Shown: positions 49,416 to 58,324 of the stretch, piece after piece
How the letters are laid out: every line of letters starts with the position of its first letter
Position numbering within the stretch: the stretch's first letter is position 1
Assembly (NCBI RefSeq): GCF_001905725.1
Contig: NZ_LIWB01000011.1
Span: forward strand, 62,001 to 126,000
Length of the DNA stretch: 64,000 bases
Source of the DNA: Streptomyces sp. CB02400
GTDB taxonomy: Bacteria > Actinomycetota > Actinomycetes > Streptomycetales > Streptomycetaceae
Direction of reading: 5' to 3'
Notes under the pieces: generated by a model
Told to the model about the DNA's origin: nothing
What the model saw: only the letters and a program-made list of their open reading frames with translations
The model's database searches: none
Translations under genes and position numbers: made by a program

Positions 49416-50186
49416 ATGATCATGAATGAGCATGACGACAGGCCCACGGACCGTGCCCCGGCGCTGCCCCCGACGGCCGACCGGGCCGCCTTCGAGGCCG
49501 AACTGGACCGGCTGCGGATCCGGGAGAAGGCGCACACCCGGGAAGGCGACGCGATCGCCGCCGCCCGGCGGCGGCTGCCCATGGTCGAGGTGGACGCCGG
49601 CCTCGAACTGACCGGGCCCGACGGACCGGTCACCCTGCTCGAGGCCTTCGAAGGGCGCCGACAGCTCATCGCCTACTACTTCATGTGGCACCACGGCCAC
49701 GACGCGGCCGGGCAGTGCGAGGGCTGCACCTGGGTCACCACCCAGGTGCAGGAGCTGTCGTACTTCCACTCGCGCGACATCACCTACGCGGTCTTCTGCC
49801 AGGGGCCGTACGAGGAGAGCCGCCGCTACCGCGACTTCATGGGCTGGGACGTGCCGTGGTACTCGGCGGTCCCGTCCCAGGACGAACTCCTGACCGGGCG
49901 CCACGTCGGCATGATGCACATCGTGTGCTACCTGCGGGACGGCGACCGCGTCTTCGAGACGTACTGGACGACCCGGCGCGGCGTGGAGGCGATGGACTAC
50001 AGCTACGCGCTCATGGATCTCACCGTGTACGGACGCCAGGAGCTGTGGGAGGACTCGCCCTCCGGCTGGCCCACCGTCCAGGGCACGCCCGTCGATGCCA
50101 TCCGGCTGCGGAGCGACGGACGCCCCACCCCCCAGTGGTCGCGCATCGAGGCCGGCCGCTCCGACGACCTCACGCCCCGCACCTGA
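49416..50186 (+). CDS. DUF899 (thioredoxin-like) family protein
   Basis: A 256-residue protein: RIREKAHTREGDAIAAARRR, LPMVEVDAG, LIAYYFMWHHGHDAAGQCEG followed by CTWVTTQVQEL, and FMGWDVPWYSAVPSQDELLT. The DUF899 family has a thioredoxin-like fold, with the CEGC here (residues near 100-103) at the position of the redox site. Function is not established. ATG 49416 is 26 bases after the ArsR stop, so the gene may belong to the same transcript. Confidence 0.88.
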   Translation: MIMNEHDDRPTDRAPALPPTADRAAFEAELDRLRIREKAHTREGDAIAAARRRLPMVEVDAGLELTGPDGPVTLLEAFEGRRQLIAYYFMWHHGHDAAGQCEGCTWVTTQVQELSYFHSRDITYAVFCQGPYEESRRYRDFMGWDVPWYSAVPSQDELLTGRHVGMMHIVCYLRDGDRVFETYWTTRRGVEAMDYSYALMDLTVYGRQELWEDSPSGWPTVQGTPVDAIRLRSDGRPTPQWSRIEAGRSDDLTPRT

Positions 50187-50316
50187 CGCCCTGCCCCGGA
50201 CCGGAGCCACCCGGCCCCCGGCCGTCACCCGGGCGGGTGACTGGAGAGGCGCCCGTCGGGTAGGCGGGGGAGTAGTCCAGAGCCGACGTCGACCGACAGG
50301 CCGGAGGACACGCGCC

Positions 50317-50595
50317 ATGACGAACCCGTACCCGGACCCCGTCCCGCCGGGCCCCACTCCGGGCCCGGACCCCTCGCACCCCGAGCCCTACCCCGACCCG
50401 GTGCCCTCGCCCGGCCCGGAGCCCACCCCTCCGCCCCCGCCGCCGGGCCCCGGTCCGGAGCCGACCCCGCAGCCGCCGGGCCCGGGACCGCAGCCGCCCC
50501 CGCCGCACCCGGGTCCCCCCGAGCCGTCGCCCTCGCCGATCCCGCCGGGCCCCGAGCCGGTGCCGAACCCGGAACCCGGCCCGCCGCTGAGCTGA
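50317..50595 (+). CDS. Small proline-rich repetitive protein
   Basis: A 92-residue peptide that is roughly half proline: PDPVPPGPTPGPDPS and PGPGPEPTPQPPGPGPQPPP, with Pro-Gly-Pro and Pro-Glu-Pro units. No signal peptide or membrane helix. A ribosome site (CCGGAGGACA) precedes ATG 50317 and a hairpin follows the stop, so it looks like a complete transcription unit. Likely an extended, disordered polymer. Role unknown. Confidence 0.65.
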   Translation: MTNPYPDPVPPGPTPGPDPSHPEPYPDPVPSPGPEPTPPPPPPGPGPEPTPQPPGPGPQPPPPHPGPPEPSPSPIPPGPEPVPNPEPGPPLS

Positions 50596-50612
50596 CCCGG
50601 ACGCGGCACGGA

Positions 50613-50652
50613 ACAGGGCGGTGGACGACCGGCAGGCCGTCCACCGCCCTGT
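50613..50652. terminator. 15-bp bidirectional hairpin between the proline-rich gene and gnd
   Basis: Arms 50613-50627 and 50638-50652 are perfect complements with a 10-base loop. It lies between two convergent genes (stops at 50595 and 50664), so it can terminate both. Confidence 0.8.
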
Positions 50653-50663
50653 CGCACGGGGTG

Positions 50664-52103
50664 TTACGCCGTCACCTCCGAGCGGTCCCCGCCCCACAGC
50701 GTGTGGAACGAGCCGGCGCGGTCCGTGCGCCGGTAGGTGTGCGCGCCGAAGTAGTCGCGCTGGCCCTGGGTGAGCGCGGCCGGCAGACGCTCCGCGCGCA
50801 GGGCGTCGTAGTAGGCGAGGGCGGCGGCGAAGCCGGGGGTCGGCACACCCTGGCGGGTCGCCGCGATCAACACCTCGCGCCAGTCGTCCTGGGCGTCGGC
50901 GATCTCCCGCGCGAACGTCTCGTCCGACAGCAGGCTCGGCAGGTCCGCGCGGGCGTCGTAGGCGGCCCGGATGCGGTCCAGGAAGGCCGCACGGATGATG
51001 CAGCCGCCGCGCCAGATCGCGGAGACCGCGCCGAGGTCGATGTCCCAGCCGTACTCCTCGCTGCCGGCCGCGACCTCGTGGAAGCCCTGCGTGTACGACA
51101 CGATCTTCGACGCGTACAGCGCCTGCTCCACCCGGTCGGCGAACGCCGCCGCCTCCGCCTCGCCCATCGGCGCGGCCTTCGGACCGGCCAGGGAGCGCGA
51201 GGCCTCGCGCAGCGCCGCGTGACCGGACAGGGAGCGCGCGAAGACGGCCTCGGCGATGCCGGACACCGGCACGCCCAGGTCGAGCGCGATCTGCACGGTC
51301 CAGCGGCCCGTGCCCTTCTGCTCCGCCTGGTCCACCACCACGTCCACGAACGGCTTGCCCGTGGCGGCGTCCACGTGCGACAGCACCTCGGCCGTGATCT
51401 CGATCAGGTAGGAGTCCAGCCGGCCGGTGTTCCAGGTGCGGAAGATCTCCGCGATCCGCGCGGGGGAGTACCCGGCGACATCGCGCAGCAGCTGGTACGC
51501 CTCACCGATCAGCTGCATGTCGGCGTACTCGATGCCGTTGTGCACCATCTTCACGAAGTGTCCGGCGCCGTCCGGGCCGACGTGCGTGACGCAGGGGGAG
51601 CCGTCCTTCGCCTTGGCGGAGATCTTCTCCAGCATCGGGCCGAGCGAGTCGTACGACTCCTTCGGGCCACCCGGCATGATGCTCGGCCCGTTCAGCGCGC
51701 CCTCCTCGCCGCCGGAGACGCCCATGCCGACGAAGTGGATGCCCTGCTCCCGCAGCGCCTTCTCCCGGCGACGGGTGTCCGCGAAGTGCGCGTTGCCACC
51801 GTCGATGATCATGTCACCGGGCTCAAGCAGCGGCGCGAACTCCTCGATCACCGCGTCCGTCGGCTCACCCGCCTTCACCATCACGACCAGCCGCCGCGGT
51901 CGCTCCAGCGCCGCCACGAACTCCTTGGCCGTCTCGGCCGCCACGAAGCCGCCCTCGTGCCCGAACTCCTCCACCAGCGCGTGCGTACGTGCCGCCGTCC
52001 GGTTGTGCACCGCGACCGTGTAGCCGTTGCGGGCGAAGTTACGTGCGAGGTTGCGGCCCATGACCGCGAGTCCCGTGACGCCGATCTGCGCTGAACTGCT
52101 CAT
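50664..52103 (-). CDS. gnd: 6-phosphogluconate dehydrogenase (decarboxylating)
   Basis: A 479-residue enzyme of the pentose phosphate pathway that turns 6-phosphogluconate into ribulose 5-phosphate, CO2 and NADPH. Cofactor site IGVTGLAVMGRNLARNFARN, then IIDGGNAHFADTRRREKALR, GVSGGEEGALNGPSIMPGG and HFVKMVHNGIEYADMQLIGE with the catalytic Lys. Length matches the long (about 470-480) form. The start ATG 52103 is divergent from the cell-wall hydrolase gene across a 366-base gap. Confidence 0.95.
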   Translation of the reverse strand: MSSSAQIGVTGLAVMGRNLARNFARNGYTVAVHNRTAARTHALVEEFGHEGGFVAAETAKEFVAALERPRRLVVMVKAGEPTDAVIEEFAPLLEPGDMIIDGGNAHFADTRRREKALREQGIHFVGMGVSGGEEGALNGPSIMPGGPKESYDSLGPMLEKISAKAKDGSPCVTHVGPDGAGHFVKMVHNGIEYADMQLIGEAYQLLRDVAGYSPARIAEIFRTWNTGRLDSYLIEITAEVLSHVDAATGKPFVDVVVDQAEQKGTGRWTVQIALDLGVPVSGIAEAVFARSLSGHAALREASRSLAGPKAAPMGEAEAAAFADRVEQALYASKIVSYTQGFHEVAAGSEEYGWDIDLGAVSAIWRGGCIIRAAFLDRIRAAYDARADLPSLLSDETFAREIADAQDDWREVLIAATRQGVPTPGFAAALAYYDALRAERLPAALTQGQRDYFGAHTYRRTDRAGSFHTLWGGDRSEVTA

Positions 52104-52469
52104 TGGGGTGGCTCCTCATGAACTTGGTATCGGTACTGCCGAGTCTCGGTGCTGCCGGTCGATCTCCGCCAGTCCTGCCGTCGACCATCCTGACGTGCCG
52201 CACCTGCGCGCGCACGCGCGGGTCGTCGTGACACCGCTCAGGCACATACGCGCGGATGCCCCTCGCGCACTCAGCGGGCGCACGCACCCGCGTGCCCCCG
52301 CGGACGGACACACCCGCCCGCGCACGCTCCCCACGGAGCGCCAAGGGGGGCGCAACGGGCGAAAACTCCCGGCCACTTGGCGCATCCGTGCGGCTGATAG
52401 CCGTCTTGTCACGGCCAGTTCGCAACGCTTACTTTTGCCCCTCCTGACGCATTGTCGAGGGGGATTTCC
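52104..52469. promoter_or_regulatory. Divergent region gnd / Rpf-type gene with a promoter candidate
   Basis: No gene is supported in these 366 bases. On the plus strand TTGTCA (52406-52411) and TACTTT (52430-52435) are 18 bases apart, a fair match to a housekeeping (HrdB-type) promoter for the hydrolase gene. I looked for a c-di-AMP riboswitch, which often precedes rpf genes, and saw no convincing one. GAGGGGG at 52457-52463 is the ribosome site. Confidence 0.4.
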
Positions 52470-53747
52470 ATGGCCGTGCGCGGCCGGCACCGCCGGTATC
52501 AGCCGAACAGGATCAACCGGGCCTCGCTCACCGTCACCGCGGGCGGCGCCGGAATGGCGCTCCCGCTGCTGGGCACCGGCCCCGCCCAGGCGGCCGACGT
52601 GGAGACCTGGGACAAGGTCGCCGCCTGCGAGTCCACCAACGACTGGAACATCAACACCGGCAACGGGTACTACGGCGGGCTCCAGTTCACCCAGTCGACC
52701 TGGGAGGCGTACGGCGGCACCCGGTACGCGCCGCGCGCGGATCTGGCCACCAAGGACCAGCAGATCGCCGTCGCCGAGAAGGTCCTCGACGGACAGGGGC
52801 CCGGCGCCTGGCCGGTGTGCTCGGTACGGGCCGGACTGACCCGGGGCGGCGACACCCCCGACATCCGGCCGGCCACCGACAAGCCGGACGGAAACGAGAA
52901 GAGCGGCAAGAGCGGCAAGAAGACCGGCGGGTCCTCCGTCGAGGACGTCAAACCGCACACCACACCCCAGTCCCGCGCGGGCCGCGCCGAGATGTACACC
53001 GTCGTCCGCGGCGACACCCTCTCCGGCATCGCGTCGGGCGAACGGGTCGGCGGCGGCTGGCAGAAGCTGTACGACGCCAACCGCTCCACCATCGGCGGCG
53101 ACCCCGACCTGATCATTCCGGGCCAGCGGCTCGCCCTGCCCGACGGGACGACGAAGGCGGCCGGGAAACCGGCCGAGTCGGACGGGAAGAAAGCCGGAAA
53201 GACCGAGAAGGCCGAGAAGGCCGAAGAGAAGACCGGGAAGAGGACCGAAAAGAAGAACGAGAAAAAGGCTGAGAAGAAGGCCGAGAAGAAAGCCTCCTCC
53301 CAGCGCACCGAGGACCGTGCGGACCGCGCCACCAAGACCACCGGAGGCTTGGTCGCCCCGGTCAGCGCCGCGCTCGGCACGCCGTACCACAAGGCCGGAT
53401 CCGCCTGGTCGAAGGGCTACCACACGGGCGTCGACTTCCCCGTCCCCACCGGCACGTCCGTGAAGTCGGTCGGGGCCGGCACCGTCGTCAGCGCGGGCTG
53501 GGAGGGGTCGTTCGGCTATCAGGTGGTGGTCCGGCACGCCGATGGCCGCTACAGCCAGTACGCGCACCTGTCGGCGATCTCCGTGAGGAGCGGGCAGTCC
53601 GTCGGCGCGGGCCAGCGCATCGGCCGTTCCGGTTCGACCGGGAACAGCTCGGGCCCGCATCTGCACTTCGAGGTGCGGACGGGGCCCGGCTTCGGATCGG
53701 ACATCGACCCGGTCGCCTACCTGAGGGCGGGCGGCGTCAGGATGTGA
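52470..53747 (+). CDS. Secreted Rpf-LysM-M23 peptidoglycan hydrolase
   Basis: A 425-residue exported protein. A signal peptide is in the first 40 residues (SLTVTAGGAGMALPLLGTGP then AQAA). Residues 42-118 are an Rpf/transglycosylase domain (WDKVAACESTNDWNINTGNG, YYGGLQFTQSTWEAYGG, catalytic Glu in ACES). Residues 173-220 are a LysM domain (YTVVRGDTLSGIASGE). A Lys/Glu-rich linker (about 225-285) follows. Residues 310-420 are an M23 endopeptidase (HTGVDFPVPTGTSVKSVGAG and SSGPHLHFEVR with the zinc ligands). It would both cleave glycan and peptide bonds in the wall, as in resuscitation and spore germination. Confidence 0.93.
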   Translation: MAVRGRHRRYQPNRINRASLTVTAGGAGMALPLLGTGPAQAADVETWDKVAACESTNDWNINTGNGYYGGLQFTQSTWEAYGGTRYAPRADLATKDQQIAVAEKVLDGQGPGAWPVCSVRAGLTRGGDTPDIRPATDKPDGNEKSGKSGKKTGGSSVEDVKPHTTPQSRAGRAEMYTVVRGDTLSGIASGERVGGGWQKLYDANRSTIGGDPDLIIPGQRLALPDGTTKAAGKPAESDGKKAGKTEKAEKAEEKTGKRTEKKNEKKAEKKAEKKASSQRTEDRADRATKTTGGLVAPVSAALGTPYHKAGSAWSKGYHTGVDFPVPTGTSVKSVGAGTVVSAGWEGSFGYQVVVRHADGRYSQYAHLSAISVRSGQSVGAGQRIGRSGSTGNSSGPHLHFEVRTGPGFGSDIDPVAYLRAGGVRM

Positions 53748-54843
53748 CCCGCGTCCTGCGCCGGTCCACCACCGCCACCGGCACGTACGGGCCGCCGTAG
53801 AAGGGCGCGTACGACACCAGCGGCACCGGGGCGGAATCCGCGTCGTCCGGCGCGCCGCCCGGTGCCGGCATCCGTACGTCCTCGGGGAGTTCGAGCGCGG
53901 CCAGCAGCCGCTCGGCGGGGTCGGCGGCCGGCTGCTCGTCGGCCCCCGCGGGGACCGCCTCGGGCGCGGGCTCCGGTACGGAGCCTTCCGCCGCCCGCGC
54001 CTCCTGGTGCTCGCGTGCCAGCCGCTCCGTCGTGAGCAGGATCAGACCGCCGGCCGCCACCACGCCACAGCTCAGGGCGAGCGCCGTGCCCGTCGTGCCG
54101 TAGCGGAAGGTCTCGCCGAACATCGTGATGCCGACCGCGGCCGCCACCACCGGGTTCACCACCGTCAGCGTGGCCAGCGGGGCCGCGAGGCCGGCGCCCC
54201 GGTAGGAGGCCTGGGAGAGCAGCATGCCGGCCGTGGCCAGGACGCCGATCACCGCCAGGGACGGCAGGTTCGCCGCCGAGACCCCGCCGGTCCAGTCGAC
54301 CGCGACGGTCTTGGTGAAGACGGAGGACATACCGAACGCGACACCGGACGCGGTGGCCAGCAGGATGCTGCGCACCGCGGGATGCCGGTGCGCGGCGCGG
54401 GCCGCGACCATCAGCGCCACGACCGCCCCGGCCGTCCCCAGCGCCGCCGCCACCCGCTGCGCGGTGTCCAGCGACTGCGCGTCGGACGCGCCGACCAGGG
54501 AGAGCAGCCCCGCGAGGCCCACCGTCGCCATGATGGCACCGCGCCACGCGGTCGCCCCGGCCTTCCGGCCGACGAACAGCGCGGCCATGGGCAGGGCGAA
54601 GACTATGGTCAGCGCGCCCAGGGGCTGGACGAGGCTGAGGGGGCCGTAGGCGAGCGCCACCACGTGGAGCAGTCCGCCGAGGCCGTTGAGCGCGACCGCC
54701 GCCCACCAGCCCGGCCGGCGCAGCGGTGCGTACTGCTGCGCGCCGGGTGAGGAGACCGCGACCTGCTCCTGCACGATCGCTCCACCGGCGTACGCCACGG
54801 CAGAGACGAACGACAGCAGCACGGACAACGCGAGGGCGCTCAT
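53737..54843 (-). CDS. DMT-superfamily (EamA-like) transporter
   Basis: A 368-residue membrane protein with about nine or ten helices: LSVLLSFVSAVAYAGGAIVQ, GLGGLLHVVALAYGPLSLVQ, PLGALTIVFALPMAALFVGR, LATLTVVNPVVAAAVGITMF. This is the DMT permease pattern with the two-fold EamA repeat. The C-terminal 85 residues are hydrophilic and Pro/Ala/Glu-rich. ATG 54843 follows GAGGAGC. Its 3' end overlaps the end of the convergent hydrolase gene by 11 bases. Substrate unknown. Confidence 0.87.
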   Translation of the reverse strand: MSALALSVLLSFVSAVAYAGGAIVQEQVAVSSPGAQQYAPLRRPGWWAAVALNGLGGLLHVVALAYGPLSLVQPLGALTIVFALPMAALFVGRKAGATAWRGAIMATVGLAGLLSLVGASDAQSLDTAQRVAAALGTAGAVVALMVAARAAHRHPAVRSILLATASGVAFGMSSVFTKTVAVDWTGGVSAANLPSLAVIGVLATAGMLLSQASYRGAGLAAPLATLTVVNPVVAAAVGITMFGETFRYGTTGTALALSCGVVAAGGLILLTTERLAREHQEARAAEGSVPEPAPEAVPAGADEQPAADPAERLLAALELPEDVRMPAPGGAPDDADSAPVPLVSYAPFYGGPYVPVAVVDRRRTRVTS

Positions 54844-55071
54844 CGGCTGCTCCTCTGCGTGAGGCCGGGGCGGTGGGCCCGGCACGGCGAACGGTCGGCT
54901 TTCATAACCAACACGATGCCGTGTCAGAGTGTTCCCGTCGTCGTCCCTGAGCACTCAATGGGTCCTACTGCCGATGGAGTACGACGGCGGCCCCGTCATC
55001 CCCAGGGTGGGTGCCCCAGGGTGGAGGGCCCCTGGTCGCCACCCCTAGGGGCCTTGGTACTACTGCACGTC

Positions 55072-55809
55072 GTGGACCTCGACCCGTCTCTCACCGCCCT
55101 TCACCGCCTCGGTGGTTTCTTCGTACTGCGCACGGTGGGAGTGGCCGACCGCTGCCTGCCCACGCTCGCCCAGGCATACGGACCCCGACCCCCGGATGTT
55201 CAGGGCGACTTCCTGACCTCGCGGGTGCGCAGGGTCGCCGGTGCCCTGCGCACCCCCGAGGCGCGGGTCGCCGCGTCGGTGGCCCAGCAGGGGCTCGCCG
55301 CCCGCCTGTGGTCCGTGGCCCTCGGCTCCGCCGCCCTGTACGGCGCCGTCCCCGACCTCGCCCCGCCGCTGCTGCGCTGGGACCCCGAGGGCAGCGCCCC
55401 CGACGACCTGTGGCTGACGGAGGTACGGCCGCTGCCCGGCGACGCGGCGACGGTCGCGGAGCTGGTACTGCACGGCCACCTCGAACCCCTCGCCGCGGCC
55501 CTGCGCTCCCGCCACCGCCTCGCACCGGGCCTGCTGCGCGGCAACGCCGCCTCCGCGCTCGCGGGCGCCGCCCGGGAACTGGACCGCTGGGGGCGCCGCC
55601 ACGGCCGTACGGACGTCACCGCCCGCGCCCGCCTCCTGGCGGCCGAACTCCTCGCGCACCCCCTGCTCGCCGGGACCGGAACCCTCACGGGCACCGCCTT
55701 CCGGCGCCGCAGCTGCTGTCTGTACTACCGGGTGCCCGGCGGGGGCGTCTGCGGCGACTGCTGCCTCGCACGGCCGCCCCGCTCTTCCCCACGCGCCCCA
55801 TCTGGGTGA
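55072..55809 (+). CDS. [2Fe-2S]-binding FhuF-like C-terminal domain protein
   Basis: A 245-residue protein: VDLDPSLTALHRLGGFFVLR, a helical middle with RVRRVAGALRTPEARVAASV, then CCLYYRVPGGGVCGDCCL at the C-terminus. The CC-x10-C-x2-C pattern is the [2Fe-2S] ligand set of FhuF-type siderophore reductases. Start is uncertain: GTG 55072 is taken at the start of similarity, but the frame is open upstream. A small palindrome (arms 55027-55033 and 55047-55053) lies just before it. A role in iron release from siderophores is suggested by family only. Confidence 0.75.
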   Translation: MDLDPSLTALHRLGGFFVLRTVGVADRCLPTLAQAYGPRPPDVQGDFLTSRVRRVAGALRTPEARVAASVAQQGLAARLWSVALGSAALYGAVPDLAPPLLRWDPEGSAPDDLWLTEVRPLPGDAATVAELVLHGHLEPLAAALRSRHRLAPGLLRGNAASALAGAARELDRWGRRHGRTDVTARARLLAAELLAHPLLAGTGTLTGTAFRRRSCCLYYRVPGGGVCGDCCLARPPRSSPRAPSG

Positions 55810-55847
55810 CCATGAAGGGAACGTCCGCTCAGACAGGGGGTTCACGG

Positions 55848-56999
55848 GTGCGAGTGGGACTGCTGACACGGGAGTACCCCCCGGACGTGTACGGCGGCGC
55901 GGGAGTCCATGTGGAGTTCCTCGCCCGGGAACTGCGGCCCCTGGTGGACCTGGAGGTGCACTGCTGGGGCGAGGGCGGGACGGACGGCGTGCTGCGCCAC
56001 CGCCCCTGGAGCGCGCTCGACGGCGCCAACGACGCGCTGCGCACCTTCTCCGTGGACCTCGCCATGGCCGCCGCCCTCCAGGGCCGCGACCTCGTCCACT
56101 CCCACACCTGGTACGCCAACCTCGGCGGCCACCTCGCCAAGCTGCTGTACGGCATCCCGCACGTGATGACCGCCCATTCCCTGGAGCCCCTGCGCCCCTG
56201 GAAGGCCGAGCAGCTCGGCGGCGGCTACGACCTGTCGAGCTGGGCCGAGCGCACCGCCGTCGAGGCGGCCGACGGGGTGATCGCCGTCTCCGGCGCCATG
56301 CGCGACGACATCCTCGCCTCCTACCCGGCGCTGGACCCCGCCCGCGTGCACGTCGTGCACAACGGCATCGACACGGACCTGTACCGCCCCGACCCCGGCA
56401 CCGACGCCCTGGACCGGATCGGCCTCGACCGCTCCCGCCCGTACGTGCTGTTCGTCGGCCGGATCACCCGGCAGAAGGGCGTGCCCCAGCTGCTGCGGGC
56501 GGTGCGCGGCATCGACCCGGCCGCGCAGGTCGTGCTGTGCGCCGGCGCCCCGGACACGCCCGAGATCGACCGGGAGTTCCGCGAGCTGTACGAGGAGCTG
56601 AGCCGGGTCCGCGAGGGCGTGCACTGGATCCCGCGGATGCTGCCGCGGCCCGAGGTGATCCAGCTCCTGACGCACGCCGCCGTGTTCGCCTGCCCCTCGG
56701 TGTACGAGCCGCTCGGCATCGTCAACCTGGAGGCCATGGCGTGCGGCACCGCCGTGGTCGCCTCCCGGGTCGGCGGGATTCCCGAGGTCGTGGCGGACGG
56801 CGACACCGGGGTACTCGTGGACGCGGACGACGACTTCGAGGCGGGCCTCACACGGGCGCTCGACTCGGTCCTCGGCGATCCGGAGGCGGCACGGCGGATG
56901 GGCGAGGCGGGCCGGGAGCGCGCGGTCTCGGAGTTCGGCTGGGGCGCGGTGGCCCGCCGTACGGCCGGGCTCTACGAGGAGATCCTCGAACAGGCTTAG
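55848..56999 (+). CDS. glgM: GT4 glycogen synthase-type enzyme (GlgM, maltose-1-phosphate synthase)
   Basis: A 383-residue actinobacterial GlgA/GlgM protein: VGLLTREYPPDVYGGAGVHV, LVHSHTWYANLGGHLAKLLY, VLFVGRITRQKGVPQLLRAV and VYEPLGIVNLEAMACGTAVV. In mycobacteria and streptomycetes this enzyme uses ADP-glucose and glucose 1-phosphate to make alpha-maltose 1-phosphate for GlgE, or extends glucan. GTG 55848 has AGGGGG nearby. ADP-glucose would come from GlgC, encoded 51 bases downstream on the same strand. Confidence 0.9.
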   Translation: MRVGLLTREYPPDVYGGAGVHVEFLARELRPLVDLEVHCWGEGGTDGVLRHRPWSALDGANDALRTFSVDLAMAAALQGRDLVHSHTWYANLGGHLAKLLYGIPHVMTAHSLEPLRPWKAEQLGGGYDLSSWAERTAVEAADGVIAVSGAMRDDILASYPALDPARVHVVHNGIDTDLYRPDPGTDALDRIGLDRSRPYVLFVGRITRQKGVPQLLRAVRGIDPAAQVVLCAGAPDTPEIDREFRELYEELSRVREGVHWIPRMLPRPEVIQLLTHAAVFACPSVYEPLGIVNLEAMACGTAVVASRVGGIPEVVADGDTGVLVDADDDFEAGLTRALDSVLGDPEAARRMGEAGRERAVSEFGWGAVARRTAGLYEEILEQA

Positions 57000-57050
57000 T
57001 CCCGCCCGTCCGGGGCAGTGTTGGGAAAATTCGGCGTGAGGGGAGCGGCC

Positions 57051-58271
57051 GTGCGTCGTGGAGGTCCTTCGGTCCTGGGAATCGTGCTCGCGGGCGGCGA
57101 GGGCAAGCGCCTGATGCCCCTCACGGCGGACCGCGCCAAACCGGCGGTCACCTTCGGCGGCACGTACCGCCTGGTCGACTTCGTGCTGTCCAACCTGGTC
57201 AACGGCGACATCCTGCGCGTCTGCGTGCTCACGCAGTACAAGTCGCACTCGCTGGACCGGCACATCACCACCACCTGGCGGATGTCCAGCCTGCTCGGCA
57301 ACTACGTCACCCCGGTCCCCGCCCAGCAGCGCCTCGGCCCGCGCTGGTACCTGGGCAGCGCCGACGCGATCCTGCAGTCGCTGAACCTGGTCTACGACGA
57401 ACGGCCGGAGTACGTGGCCGTGTTCGGCGCCGATCACGTGTACCGCATGGACCCGCGCCAGATGCTCGCCCAGCACATCGAGAGCGGGGCCGGGGTCACG
57501 GTGGCGGGGATACGGGTGCCGCGCTCGGAGTCCTCCGCCTTCGGTGTGATCACGCCGGGCTCGGACGGACAGTCCGTGGACCGCTTCCTGGAGAAGCCCG
57601 CCGACCCGCCCGGACTGGCCGACGACCCCGAGTGCGTGTTCGCCTCCATGGGCAACTACGTCTTCACCACCAAGGCGCTCATCGAGGCCCTGCACCGGGA
57701 CGCCGAGGACGAGAACTCGGTGCACGACATGGGCGGTTCGATCCTGCCCCAGCTCACCGAGCGGGGCGAGGCCGCGCTGTACGACTTCAGTGCCAACCAC
57801 GTGCCCGGCGAGACCAGCCGCGACCAGGGCTACTGGCGGGACGTCGGCACGCTGGACGCGTACTACGAGGCGCACATGGACCTGATCGCCGAGCGCCCCG
57901 CGTTCAACCTCTACAACCGGCAGTGGCCCGTCTACACCCACTCCGGCCAGCTCTCCCCGGCCCGCTTCAACGCGGGCGGCATGGCGAGCGAGTCGATCAT
58001 CAGCGCCGGCTGCCTCATCCGGGGCCAGGTCACCCGGTCCGTGCTGTCGCCGGGCGTGGTGGTCGACCCGGGTGCGGTGGTGCAGGGCTCGGTGCTGCAC
58101 GACAACGTGCACGTCGGCCGGGGCGCGGTGGTGCGCGGCGCCGTGCTCGACAAGAACGTCGAGGTGCCGCCGGGCGCCACGATCGGCGTCAACCCGGAGC
58201 GGGACGCCGAGCTGTACACGGTGTCCAAGAGCGGGGTGATCGCGCTCGGCAAGGGACAGCTCGTGCCCTAG
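57051..58271 (+). CDS. glgC: Glucose-1-phosphate adenylyltransferase
   Basis: A 406-residue ADP-glucose pyrophosphorylase: VLGIVLAGGEGKRLMPLTAD, RAKPAVTFGGTYRLVDFVLS, WYLGSADAILQSL, FGADHVYRMDPRQMLAQHIE and FGVITPGSDGQ. The C-terminal left-handed beta helix is seen as hexapeptide repeats (SVLSPGVVVDPGAVVQGSVL). It controls ADP-glucose supply for glycogen and, with GlgM, alpha-glucan synthesis. GTG 57051 follows AGGGGAG. A hairpin terminator follows the stop. Confidence 0.95.
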   Translation: MRRGGPSVLGIVLAGGEGKRLMPLTADRAKPAVTFGGTYRLVDFVLSNLVNGDILRVCVLTQYKSHSLDRHITTTWRMSSLLGNYVTPVPAQQRLGPRWYLGSADAILQSLNLVYDERPEYVAVFGADHVYRMDPRQMLAQHIESGAGVTVAGIRVPRSESSAFGVITPGSDGQSVDRFLEKPADPPGLADDPECVFASMGNYVFTTKALIEALHRDAEDENSVHDMGGSILPQLTERGEAALYDFSANHVPGETSRDQGYWRDVGTLDAYYEAHMDLIAERPAFNLYNRQWPVYTHSGQLSPARFNAGGMASESIISAGCLIRGQVTRSVLSPGVVVDPGAVVQGSVLHDNVHVGRGAVVRGAVLDKNVEVPPGATIGVNPERDAELYTVSKSGVIALGKGQLVP

Positions 58272-58284
58272 GGACGAAAGGGAG

Positions 58285-58319
58285 AGGCCCCTGGAAACCG
58301 CCTCCGCCCGCAGGGGCCT
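58285..58319 (+). terminator. Hairpin terminator after glgC
   Basis: AGGCCCCTG (58285-58293) pairs with CAGGGGCCT (58311-58319) across a 17-base loop and is followed by TTGTC. It starts 13 bases after the glgC stop. Confidence 0.72.
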
Positions 58320-58324
58320 TTGTC

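Noticed and set aside
52104..52469. A c-di-AMP (ydaO-type) riboswitch before the Rpf gene
   Set aside because: Rpf genes of actinobacteria often carry one, but I could not find the conserved core sequences or the expected pairing here.
53180..53310. Short direct repeats that might be a CRISPR or VNTR
   Set aside because: They encode the Lys/Glu-rich linker of the cell-wall hydrolase (AEKAEKAEEK and similar). Unit size and spacing do not fit a CRISPR.
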